NCBI GenBank assembly: GCA_000961725.1
Contig: LADS01000013.1
Coordinates: 1-64,000 of the forward strand
Source of the DNA: Desulfobulbaceae bacterium BRH_c16a
GTDB taxonomy: Bacteria > Desulfobacterota > Desulfobulbia > Desulfobulbales > Desulfocapsaceae
DNA length: 64,000 nt
Direction of reading: 5' to 3'
Of the stretch, positions 35,780-42,484 are shown one piece after another. The first letter of the stretch is position 1. Each line of letters starts with the position of its first letter. The position numbers were made by a program, and so were the translations under genes. The notes beneath the pieces are model-generated. The model did not search any database, was not told where the DNA came from, and saw only the letters and a program-made list of their open reading frames with translations.

Positions 35780-37672
35780 ATGCAAACCACCATCACCAAA
35801 AGATACCTAGCCCTCCCCGCCTGGCTGCCGCCCGCAACCCGCGACCGCCTCGCCGGGACCCAGGTCCACCTTGACCGCATCCCCGCCGCAATCCGCCGGC
35901 GGATGCGGCAGCCGGAAAAGATCCGCGTTTCCGAACACGCCGAGCGCTACCGAGTGGTCACCGACGGCGCCCACGTCGGCCGCTGGCGGCACGAGTACGC
36001 CCCGCATACCGTCAAGATCATGGACACCTTCGGCAAGCCCTACGTCCGTGAGGTCTGGTTCTGCGGGGTCGAGCAGTCCGGCAAGACCAATACCATGATC
36101 AACTGCATGGCCTGGTGTATCGACTGCGATCCCGGCAACATCTTCTATCTTATGCCGACCGAGGACACCGCCGACAAGATCACCGGCGGCAAGATCAAGC
36201 CGGTGCTCACCCAGTCGCCGCGCCTGGCTCGCTACCTGACCGGCCGCCAGGACGATGTGACGCTGTCCCGCATCAACCTCAACCACGGCGTCACCATCTT
36301 CCCCGCCCACGCCAACAGCGCCAGCTCGATGGCCTCCTGGGCGGCCAAACATTGCTTCGGCGACGAGGTCGACAAATACCCGGCCATGGCCGGCAAGGAA
36401 GCCGACCCGATCACCCTGATCAAGAAACGCAACCGGATCTATCGCGGCCGCTACAAGCGCTTCTTCGCCTCGACGCCGGCGCAGATGTTCATCTACAAGG
36501 GGACGATGTCCTGCCCCCAGGTCTGGGAGTGGCGGGCGCAATGCGGCCATTGCGACGAGCTCATCGAGATGGACGGCGATCACCTGATCCTGGACGATGA
36601 CGCCACGGCCGAATCGGTCGAAGCGGCCGGAACGGTCTCCTACGCCTGCAATAGTTGCGGCGCGGTCTGGTCGGAAGAAGACCGGCTGCAGGCGATCCGC
36701 CGCGGCCGGTGGGTCTGCATCAAGGGTGAGGACATCGTCCGTCCCACCCGGGTCGGCTTCCACCACCGGGCCTGGGAGTGCCTCGACGTGCCGCTGGTCG
36801 AGATCGCCATCGCCTGGCTGAAGGGAAAATCCGGCACCATGGCCGACAAGGTGGCCTGGGCCAACGGCTACGAGGCGACCGATTACGAGCACATCCAGCA
36901 GGAACGGCAGGAAGACAGCATCCTCCGCCTGGTCGACAAATCTCTCCCCAAAGGAGTAGTGCCGCGCGACACCTCCTGCCTGTTGCTGAAGGTCGATACC
37001 CAGCGAATCGGCTTTTTTTACCAGGTGTGGGCCTTCGGCTACGGCCGGGACCTTCCCGTGGCGATGATCGATCACGGCAAGGTCGAGTCCTTCTCCAACC
37101 TCATCGACCTGGCGGCGAAGATCTACACCGACGCGGACGGCAAGAAATACCGATCGATGGCCGGCTTTATCGACTCGGGCGGCGGCACCAACCCGAACAA
37201 TCCGAAGCATTCCCGGACCACGGAAGTGTACGGGTTCTGCCGGCGCAATCCTTTCTTCAAGCCGCTCAAGGGAAGGCGGACCATGGAGCAGCCCTGGGAC
37301 GTCAAGCGGCTCGACTATTACCCGGGGGCGAAAGGTCAGAAGATCGCCATCCCCGGCGGGCTGATGCTCTACAAGATCAATGTCACCATCTACAAGAACG
37401 AGCTGGCCGGCAAGCTGCAGTACGAGTCGGACAATCCCGGCGCCATCCGCTTCCATGCCGATACCGGCGCCGACTTCGCCCGCCAGCTCTGCGCCGAATA
37501 CCAGGATGACCATGGCTGGTGGATCTGTCCGCGTAATAAGGCCAATCACCATTGGGATATCTGCGTCTACGGCCTGGCCGCCGCCGATATAGTCGGTATC
37601 AGAAACCTCCGCAAGCCGGGCGAGCAGACCCAGGCCAGGCGGATAATCAGCAAAGGGGTGCAGCATGACTGA
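35780..37672 (+). CDS. terL: Terminase large subunit (lambda GpA family)
   Basis: 630 residues from ATG 35780. Walker A-like FCGVEQSGKTN near 95-104; the GpA core NIFYLMPTEDTADKITGGKI, HCFGDEVDKYP and KKRNRIYRGRYKRFFASTPA; zinc-type cysteines CGHCDEL and CNSCGAVW; and the nuclease region GFIDSGGGTNPNNPKHSRTT to the C-terminal HHWDICVYGLAAADI. It cuts and pumps phage DNA into the prohead. The stop overlaps the HTH gene. Long open frames on the opposite strand are GC-rich shadows. Confidence 0.95.
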   Translation: MQTTITKRYLALPAWLPPATRDRLAGTQVHLDRIPAAIRRRMRQPEKIRVSEHAERYRVVTDGAHVGRWRHEYAPHTVKIMDTFGKPYVREVWFCGVEQSGKTNTMINCMAWCIDCDPGNIFYLMPTEDTADKITGGKIKPVLTQSPRLARYLTGRQDDVTLSRINLNHGVTIFPAHANSASSMASWAAKHCFGDEVDKYPAMAGKEADPITLIKKRNRIYRGRYKRFFASTPAQMFIYKGTMSCPQVWEWRAQCGHCDELIEMDGDHLILDDDATAESVEAAGTVSYACNSCGAVWSEEDRLQAIRRGRWVCIKGEDIVRPTRVGFHHRAWECLDVPLVEIAIAWLKGKSGTMADKVAWANGYEATDYEHIQQERQEDSILRLVDKSLPKGVVPRDTSCLLLKVDTQRIGFFYQVWAFGYGRDLPVAMIDHGKVESFSNLIDLAAKIYTDADGKKYRSMAGFIDSGGGTNPNNPKHSRTTEVYGFCRRNPFFKPLKGRRTMEQPWDVKRLDYYPGAKGQKIAIPGGLMLYKINVTIYKNELAGKLQYESDNPGAIRFHADTGADFARQLCAEYQDDHGWWICPRNKANHHWDICVYGLAAADIVGIRNLRKPGEQTQARRIISKGVQHD

Positions 37673-37937
37673 AATGGTAATGCCCAGGGAGAAGATCACC
37701 AGGCTGGAAGTGGAAGTGTATAAGCGCGAAGTGCTCGAACGGTCGGTGCTGGTCTCGCCCGGGGAGGCCTGCCGGATCCTCGCCTGTTCGGAAAGCACGG
37801 TCTACAGGCTGGTTAAGTCCGGCCGTTTGCAGGGTTACGCTGAGAATCGCGGGACGAAAGGCCTGCGTATCCTGGCTGCAGACCTCTGTGAATATGTGCA
37901 GAGCATCAAAATCGACCGTGACGCCTGGCGGGAATAA
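37665..37937 (+). CDS. Helix-turn-helix (excisionase-like) protein
   Basis: 90 residues. The MerR/Xis-type HTH SPGEACRILACSESTVYRLV plus SGRLQGYAENRGTKGLRILA is the usual DNA-binding 'helix-turn-helix domain' of excisionases and small regulators. It opens the accessory block between terminase and portal, so it may regulate that block rather than excision. Confidence 0.78.
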   Translation: MTEMVMPREKITRLEVEVYKREVLERSVLVSPGEACRILACSESTVYRLVKSGRLQGYAENRGTKGLRILAADLCEYVQSIKIDRDAWRE

Positions 37938-37957
37938 CAAATAAAAGGGAAAGGATC

Positions 37958-38305
37958 ATGGCAATAAAAAGAAGATCAAGAGAGAAAAGCGAGCACACCA
38001 CGGTTCTGCAGCGTGCGGCGATCAAGGCTTCGCAGCCCTGCCCGATCAACAAGAACATCGGAATCACCATGACCAGGTCGGCATTGATCGCCGCCTGCGG
38101 CAAATACACCAACCCTCGCGGTGGGGCTAATGCCGGGAAACGCGGCGCCTCGATCTGCGATGACTGTATGACCGGCGCGGCGATCCGCGAGGGCAAGAAG
38201 AAATTTCCGCTGCCGACCGGCATAAAGCTGTACACCATCGCGGAGTTCGATCGACTGAAGGCGGTGCACGAGGGCCGCAATGCAACTATGGAGCCGAGGC
38301 CATGA
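37958..38305 (+). CDS. Hypothetical phage protein
   Basis: 115 residues, basic, with several cysteines (SQPCPINKN, IAACGKYTN, ICDDCMTG) that could bind zinc. No family recognised. AAAGGGAAAGGA precedes the ATG and the stop overlaps the ASCH gene. Confidence 0.55.
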   Translation: MAIKRRSREKSEHTTVLQRAAIKASQPCPINKNIGITMTRSALIAACGKYTNPRGGANAGKRGASICDDCMTGAAIREGKKKFPLPTGIKLYTIAEFDRLKAVHEGRNATMEPRP

Positions 38306-38610
38306 AACCGCTCTTTATCCCGCTTATCAAAAAATACTTTGAGGACTTTGCCGCCGGCAAAAAGAAGATCGAGCTCAGGCGCTACGGCAAGCGCTGGAAC
38401 GAGAAGACCTGCACCGTCGGCCGCGAGGTTGTCCTGTCCTGCGGCTACGGTAAGAAGAACCGGTTGCGCGGGCGGATCTGCAAGTTCCGTAAACAGTGCG
38501 GCACTGCGTTTTCTCCTGGGTACCAGAACGATATCAGGCAGGTTTATGGATCCGTCGAGATCGATATCGCCTGTCTTTCTATTGCCGACATTGAGCCGTT
38601 GTCGGCATGA
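38302..38610 (+). CDS. ASCH-domain protein
   Basis: 102 residues with the ASCH pattern: FIPLIKKYFEDFAAGKKKIE followed by LRRYGKRWN, then VVLSCGYGKKNRLRG and VYGSVEIDIACLS. ASCH domains belong to the PUA superfamily and bind RNA or modified nucleosides; some are nucleases. Coupled by ATGA to the preceding gene. Role in the phage unknown. Confidence 0.75.
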   Translation: MKPLFIPLIKKYFEDFAAGKKKIELRRYGKRWNEKTCTVGREVVLSCGYGKKNRLRGRICKFRKQCGTAFSPGYQNDIRQVYGSVEIDIACLSIADIEPLSA

Positions 38611-38657
38611 GGAGGGAGTGAAATGGTGATCGCCCAATGTTTACGTCTTTATGGTTC

Positions 38658-39263
38658 TTAAACAGGGAAACTCGTCTCTATGAATTTTAGGGCATCCACT
38701 TCGTTTATGGTAATTTTTTTGGGTATTTTAGATAGTTGCCTCACTGTTTCAAGAAGAATATTCCTTTTTCGGCTATCAGATTTGGCGATGTTTTTCACTG
38801 CTGTCTTGAAATTATCTTCTGTTGTGTGGGCGAAGTCAAAGCCGTTGCTCAGAAAATGCAGCTGTTCGTCTGAGAAAAGCCGGTCTCCCGACAATTCGCT
38901 GCAGGCCTTGCCGATAACAACTTTCTTTCGTGGTGTCAGCTGGCCACTCAACCTGCCGATATAGACGAGGCATAGCATGAAATCGTTTTCTGTCAGCATG
39001 AGCTTCGCCAAAGTTTCGTAGGGGTCGCGACATTGATAGCTTCTCAGCTTGTTTATCAGAAAATCGAACAGGTTCGTGACAACTTCACCGGTTTCGGTTT
39101 CTGCGCACGATTCGACATAATCGAAACGAAAGGTTCTGGTTTTATTCCTGAGATGACAATACCCTTCAAAATGCATCTTGTTGAAACCGAGGACATCGAC
39201 TGTCCGTTGAGTTTCTTCATTCTTGCTCGACCGGTAGGTAATCTCAATAGTTGCAAGGTCCAT
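38658..39263 (-). CDS. WYL-domain moron protein
   Basis: 201 residues on the minus strand, against the direction of its neighbours, with its own SD (AAAGGAG). The N-terminus resembles a WYL ligand-sensing domain (GYCHLRNKTRTFRFDYVESC). The C-terminal helical domain (LTPRKKVVIGKACSELSGDR) recalls TerB-like modules. WYL proteins often regulate defence genes. The promoter faces that of RNA module 2 across the CAAATGTC repeats. AT-richer than the structural genes. Probably expressed in the lysogen. Confidence 0.65.
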   Translation of the reverse strand: MDLATIEITYRSSKNEETQRTVDVLGFNKMHFEGYCHLRNKTRTFRFDYVESCAETETGEVVTNLFDFLINKLRSYQCRDPYETLAKLMLTENDFMLCLVYIGRLSGQLTPRKKVVIGKACSELSGDRLFSDEQLHFLSNGFDFAHTTEDNFKTAVKNIAKSDSRKRNILLETVRQLSKIPKKITINEVDALKFIETSFPV

Positions 39264-39313
39264 TATATTCTCCTTTTTTTGTGGTTAATCCTACAGCAAG
39301 GGGAAACTGTTGG

Positions 39314-39351
39314 CAAATGTCTTGACAAATGTCCGCCGGAGGGGCTACCTT
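39314..39351 (+). promoter_or_regulatory. Promoter of RNA/antirepressor module 2
   Basis: -35 TTGACA (39322-39327), 18-bp spacer, -10 TACCTT (39346-39351). A direct repeat CAAATGTC at 39314-39321 and 39326-39333 overlaps the -35, a likely operator, also available to the divergent WYL gene. Confidence 0.8.
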
Positions 39352-39358
39352 ATTTCTT

Positions 39359-39590
39359 GTTACGAAAAAAACGTGACACGGGTTTGGTAGCCCGGAATAC
39401 ACCAGGCGGACAGCCGCCACCTCCTCTTTACTGGCGGTTTTTTTACGTCCTCAGTTCAGTCTTTGCCGATTTTTTGGGCGGACTGAGCGGGGAGCCGCAA
39501 GGCTCGCCGGTCCTGGTGCCGGTCTACCAACCCGTTCAGCCCGCCCTTTTTGCGTTTGGTAGCGCAAAGGGCGAAAGAGTTATTTCACCA
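39359..39590 (+). ncRNA. P4/P1-type antisense immunity RNA leader, copy 2
   Basis: Same order as copy 1 with compensating changes: hairpin GTTACG/CGTGAC (39359-39377); CGGG-TTTGGTAG-CCCG (39379-39394); GGCGG/CCGCC anti-terminator (39405-39418) against terminator CCGCCA/TGGCGG plus seven T (39414-39444); long stem GGGCGG-CTGAGCGGG against CCCGTTCAG-CCGCCC (39476-39546); CTACCAA (39524-39530), complementary to the displayed loop; and TGCG-TTTGGTAG-CGCA (39551-39566) before the antirepressor SD. Confidence 0.75.
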
Positions 39591-39601
39591 GGAGCAGTGC
39601 A

Positions 39602-40489
39602 ATGAAAAAGAATGATCCTTCCGCCGTCCCCGCCGTCGTCCCAGCCGTTTTCAATTTCAAGGAAGTCCCGGTCCGTACCCAAGAGGATGAACTGGGGGAG
39701 ATCTGGTTTTGCGCCAAGGATATCTGTGATATTCTCGGCTATAAAAACAGTCGAGACATCATTGGTAAACATTGCCGGGAGAGGGGGGTATCAAATCGAT
39801 ACACCCCCACCAGCAGTGGAGCACAACAGATGGTTTACATCAACGAAGGGAACCTCTACCGCCTGATCACCAGATCGAAGATGCCCGAGGCGGAGAAATT
39901 CGAACTATGGATCTTTGACGAAGTCATCCCCACCATCCGCAGGACCGGCAGGTATTCCATGCCGGGCAAAAATATGTTGCTCGCTCTGGAAGGCGAAATA
40001 AAAGAAGGTGCCTCCCTGCTCGGTCAAGTAATTGGCACCGGCGAGCTGCAGGAGGGGCAGAAGTGGCAATTGGTCGACCGGCTGCTGACCGAGCTTTTCG
40101 GGGTCGGTACGGCGCTGCTGCTGCCGGATCACTGGCCGCACCATCTGCCTCAACAGCCGACAGGGCGTGGACCTGGTCCTGTGGTGAGAATAGACGAATA
40201 CCCGCTGCTGAGTTTGAAGCTGGTCAGTGGCGACCGGTACCGGGTGTTCATGCATCCGCATGTCATCGCCGATTTTGTCCGGCGCTGCTGCGAAGCTTCA
40301 TCCGCCAAGGCGGCCAGCCAGGAGACAATCTATCGCCTGTTCTGTAACTGGTTTGTTGAATGCTTCAATCATCCGCCGCCAGCCTTCGCAGTCATGCACG
40401 ACGCTTTGCTTGCCGCAGGTTACCGGAGCATAACCCTGGTCGGCGAGCCGTGGTATGTCGGCCTGTGCCCCAGGGAGGTGCGGTCATGA
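39602..40489 (+). CDS. BRO-N antirepressor 2
   Basis: 295 residues; CAGGAG precedes the ATG. BRO-N domain: IWFCAKDICDILGYKNSRDI, QQMVYINEGNLYRLITRSKM and FELWIFDEVIPTIRRTGRYS. The middle differs from antirepressor 1 (LVDRLLTELFGVGTALLLPD), but the end is alike (WYVGLCPREVRS versus WIFGLRLVGEVRS). Likely an antirepressor under control of RNA leader 2. ATGA overlap with its partner gene. Confidence 0.88.
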   Translation: MKKNDPSAVPAVVPAVFNFKEVPVRTQEDELGEIWFCAKDICDILGYKNSRDIIGKHCRERGVSNRYTPTSSGAQQMVYINEGNLYRLITRSKMPEAEKFELWIFDEVIPTIRRTGRYSMPGKNMLLALEGEIKEGASLLGQVIGTGELQEGQKWQLVDRLLTELFGVGTALLLPDHWPHHLPQQPTGRGPGPVVRIDEYPLLSLKLVSGDRYRVFMHPHVIADFVRRCCEASSAKAASQETIYRLFCNWFVECFNHPPPAFAVMHDALLAAGYRSITLVGEPWYVGLCPREVRS

Positions 40490-40770
40490 GCGGCGCTATC
40501 ATAGAGACCGAGAACCGGGACATGTCCCGCCTGCAGCGCTCACTCGGCGGGGTTGAGGAGGTCCTGCGGGAAGTCAAGAAAGATTTCGCCACCCTGGAGC
40601 GCAACGAGTCCGCCGACCGCTTCCGGATGCTGGCCACCCTGGGCATGGCAAACGTCCGACTCGGTGAATACCGCGACCTGCTGCAGGGCGCGATCGAGGC
40701 CGGCGAAAGCCGGACGCAAGAGAAACCCGGGCGGAAGAGTTTTGGCGGACTCCGGCTGGTCAAAGGTTGA
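40486..40770 (+). CDS. Small partner of antirepressor 2
   Basis: 94 residues, helical, charged. The central segment DFATLERNESADRFRMLATL aligns in pattern with the partner of antirepressor 1. ATGA overlap with the antirepressor gene, as in module 1. Function unknown. Confidence 0.65.
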   Translation: MSGAIIETENRDMSRLQRSLGGVEEVLREVKKDFATLERNESADRFRMLATLGMANVRLGEYRDLLQGAIEAGESRTQEKPGRKSFGGLRLVKG

Positions 40771-40787
40771 TTATGAAAGGAGAAACC

Positions 40788-41009
40788 ATGTTCTTTGCGA
40801 CGATCAGAAAAGAGAGCAAGTATTTTTACCAGGCCCAACTCGATGAGCAAGGGAGGCAGACCGCCTTTGCCGTGAGGCTTGATCTTGAGGGCGACCCGTT
40901 CTCTCCGGTAAAAGGCGGGCCAGGCGGCAGCTATTCCCTGTTCGATGTGGAGCTGTATGTCAAGCGGGAGAGCTGGACGGTGAAAATTCCTATGCACACC
41001 AGGCCGTGA
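40788..41009 (+). CDS. Hypothetical phage protein
   Basis: 73 residues from ATG 40788, chosen for AAAGGAG five bases upstream. Beta-rich (MFFATIRKESKYFYQAQLDE, then GGSYSLFDVELYVKRESW). No family recognised. A hairpin terminator follows 12 bases after the stop. Confidence 0.55.
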   Translation: MFFATIRKESKYFYQAQLDEQGRQTAFAVRLDLEGDPFSPVKGGPGGSYSLFDVELYVKRESWTVKIPMHTRP

Positions 41010-41021
41010 AAGAAATAATGT

Positions 41022-41075
41022 ATAGTTTCGGGTAGCACTCGATCCTTAGGACGCTATCCGAAACTATTCCCCTTT
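41022..41075 (+). terminator. Terminator after antirepressor module 2
   Basis: 15-bp inverted repeat with one G.U (41022-41036 and 41053-41067, arm ATAGTTTCGGGTAGC), followed by CCCCTTTTG. It separates the antirepressor operon from the moron pair that has its own promoter. Confidence 0.7.
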
Positions 41076-41173
41076 TGTCCCCTAACCGTATTTTTACTCG
41101 GATATCGATTCGATTGTTCTCGACAAAAGCGCAATTAACACCTACAATTGCCTTAATGATAGGCAAATTTTTA

Positions 41174-41202
41174 TTGACTTACCTGAGTGTGTGGAGTAAA
41201 TA
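41174..41202 (+). promoter_or_regulatory. Promoter of the two-gene moron
   Basis: TTGACT (41174-41179), 17-bp spacer, TAAATA (41197-41202). It lies in a 270-bp AT-rich gap between the terminator at 41022-41075 and the ATG at 41279; the remaining leader is about 70 bases. Confidence 0.7.
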
Positions 41203-41278
41203 TCACCATTCCGTTTTTTGCCTGTCCCGTGCCGTTCCGGTAGAGGGCGGCAACCAGCAACTTATCAGGGAGAAGATA

Positions 41279-41464
41279 ATGTTTGAATCTTTCAAATTGC
41301 TCTTACTACCTGCAGTCCCCAAACACACAAACGAAGACCAGAAGGCTTTACGTCGCAAGGCTGCAAAGACCGCTTCAACTGGAAACATCCTGGTTCAGAT
41401 TGGTAATTTCGTTACTCCTGAAGACTTCGCGAGTATCAAGAGAAAGGTTCTGCACGAGCGGTAA
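41279..41464 (+). CDS. 61-residue moron protein, first of a pair
   Basis: ATG 41279 after AGGGAGAAG. Short, basic protein: MFESFKLLLLPAVPKHTNED then RKAAKTASTGNILVQIGNFV. The stop and next start share one base (TAATG). AT-richer than structural genes, with its own promoter and a terminator after the second gene, so it is an independent transcription unit. No family recognised. Confidence 0.6.
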   Translation: MFESFKLLLLPAVPKHTNEDQKALRRKAAKTASTGNILVQIGNFVTPEDFASIKRKVLHER

Positions 41465-42042
41465 TGAGCGAAGAACCACAGTACGACCGCGAGACTCTTA
41501 GAGAGATCTCAAGGCTATATCAAGAAGCTGAGCGTGCCATCAAATATGTTGAAGATTTTGATGGTGTGCTCACGGTCCCCGCTATAAATCAACTGAGATA
41601 CGCAGGCAATCATCTGATTCGCTATCTCGCCGAGAACAAACAGGACGAATTGCGCGATGCCCTCAAGCATGTCAAAAGGGCTACTTACGACGCATATGAG
41701 GCGACTATTGTCTATCAGCTGCTGGAATACGATAAGTTCAAAAATGACTATCGTATGATTTCGATCAGCAAGGTGTTGCCGGACTACGTCCAGCTTCAGG
41801 AAAAGATCGAAACGGCCAGGCTCTTTGTCCGCGAAAACGACCAGAGCAAAACCCGTGGAGATAACTACAGAAACGGCAAAGAACATCTAGACCAGATTGT
41901 CTGCAGCGTCAGACTGCTGAACACCAGTCGGGAAGAGCTGAACAAGCTGATAGTTTCTGAAAGAAATGAATTCCTCTGGAAGGTTCTTGCTGGTATTGGA
42001 GTTATAGCGACAGTTGTCGGAATTATTATCGCCACGCTGTAA
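41464..42042 (+). CDS. Membrane-anchored coiled-coil moron protein
   Basis: 192 residues: long amphipathic helices (about 10-165; EISRLYQEAERAIKYVEDFD) and a single C-terminal transmembrane helix (WKVLAGIGVIATVVGIIIAT) with no signal peptide, a tail-anchored layout. No catalytic motif. Such architecture is seen in superinfection-exclusion and membrane-acting defence proteins, but no homology is claimed. Confidence 0.65.
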   Translation: MSEEPQYDRETLREISRLYQEAERAIKYVEDFDGVLTVPAINQLRYAGNHLIRYLAENKQDELRDALKHVKRATYDAYEATIVYQLLEYDKFKNDYRMISISKVLPDYVQLQEKIETARLFVRENDQSKTRGDNYRNGKEHLDQIVCSVRLLNTSREELNKLIVSERNEFLWKVLAGIGVIATVVGIIIATL

Positions 42043-42076
42043 AAGTTCAACTACAGGTTGTAGTTAGTTTTTTATA

Positions 42077-42121
42077 AAGGGTTGGTCCAGGGAAATTTCC
42101 CCCCTTGGACCAACCCTTTTT
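42077..42121 (+). terminator. Strong intrinsic terminator
   Basis: 13-bp perfect inverted repeat (42077-42089 and 42106-42118, arm AAGGGTTGGTCCA) followed by TTTTT-type tract. It insulates the accessory block from the head genes that start at 42266. The 145 bases after it hold no recognised gene. Confidence 0.88.
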
Positions 42122-42265
42122 GCGTTACCACCCCCCATGGCAGTTTCTTTTCCCTCTCTTTCGAAACCGAAACTTTGTCAATGCCAGTCAATGCCGGTCA
42201 ATGCCCACTTCAAAAGACCAATATAAATGTCGTAAGTTCCTTGCAAATACTAAGCGAGGAGCATT

Positions 42266-42484
42266 ATGGCAGGAATCACCCTTGAAGTTGCGATTGTAGA
42301 ACGCGATAAATGTCTGGCCCAATTGCGGGCTGCAGGTGACATGCAGTCGGCGGGTCGCGCCGGCAAGAACATGACGCGCGGCGATCATGCCAGCATCATG
42401 CGGACGCTGCAGTACTGGGAGCGGATGGTCATCCGTCTGTCCCGCGGCGGCGGCATGGCAACTGCCGAGGTGATTCCGCGATGA
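42266..42484 (+). CDS. GpW/DUF6148-like head-tail joining protein
   Basis: 72 residues: MAGITLEVAIVERDKCLAQL at the start and ASIMRTLQYWERMVIRLSRG near the end match the small head-tail joining proteins (lambda gpW/DUF6148) that precede portal genes. Overlaps the portal by four bases (ATGA). It restarts the morphogenetic operon after the accessory insertion. Confidence 0.75.
   Translation: MAGITLEVAIVERDKCLAQLRAAGDMQSAGRAGKNMTRGDHASIMRTLQYWERMVIRLSRGGGMATAEVIPR

Noticed and set aside
35807..37798. 663-codon open frame opposite the large terminase gene
   Set aside because: GC-rich shadow: its codons mirror the terminase frame, it has no SD and no recognisable domain. The same holds for long opposite frames at 5259-6215, 9034-10668, 14257-15255, 19230-20786 and 43192-44838.
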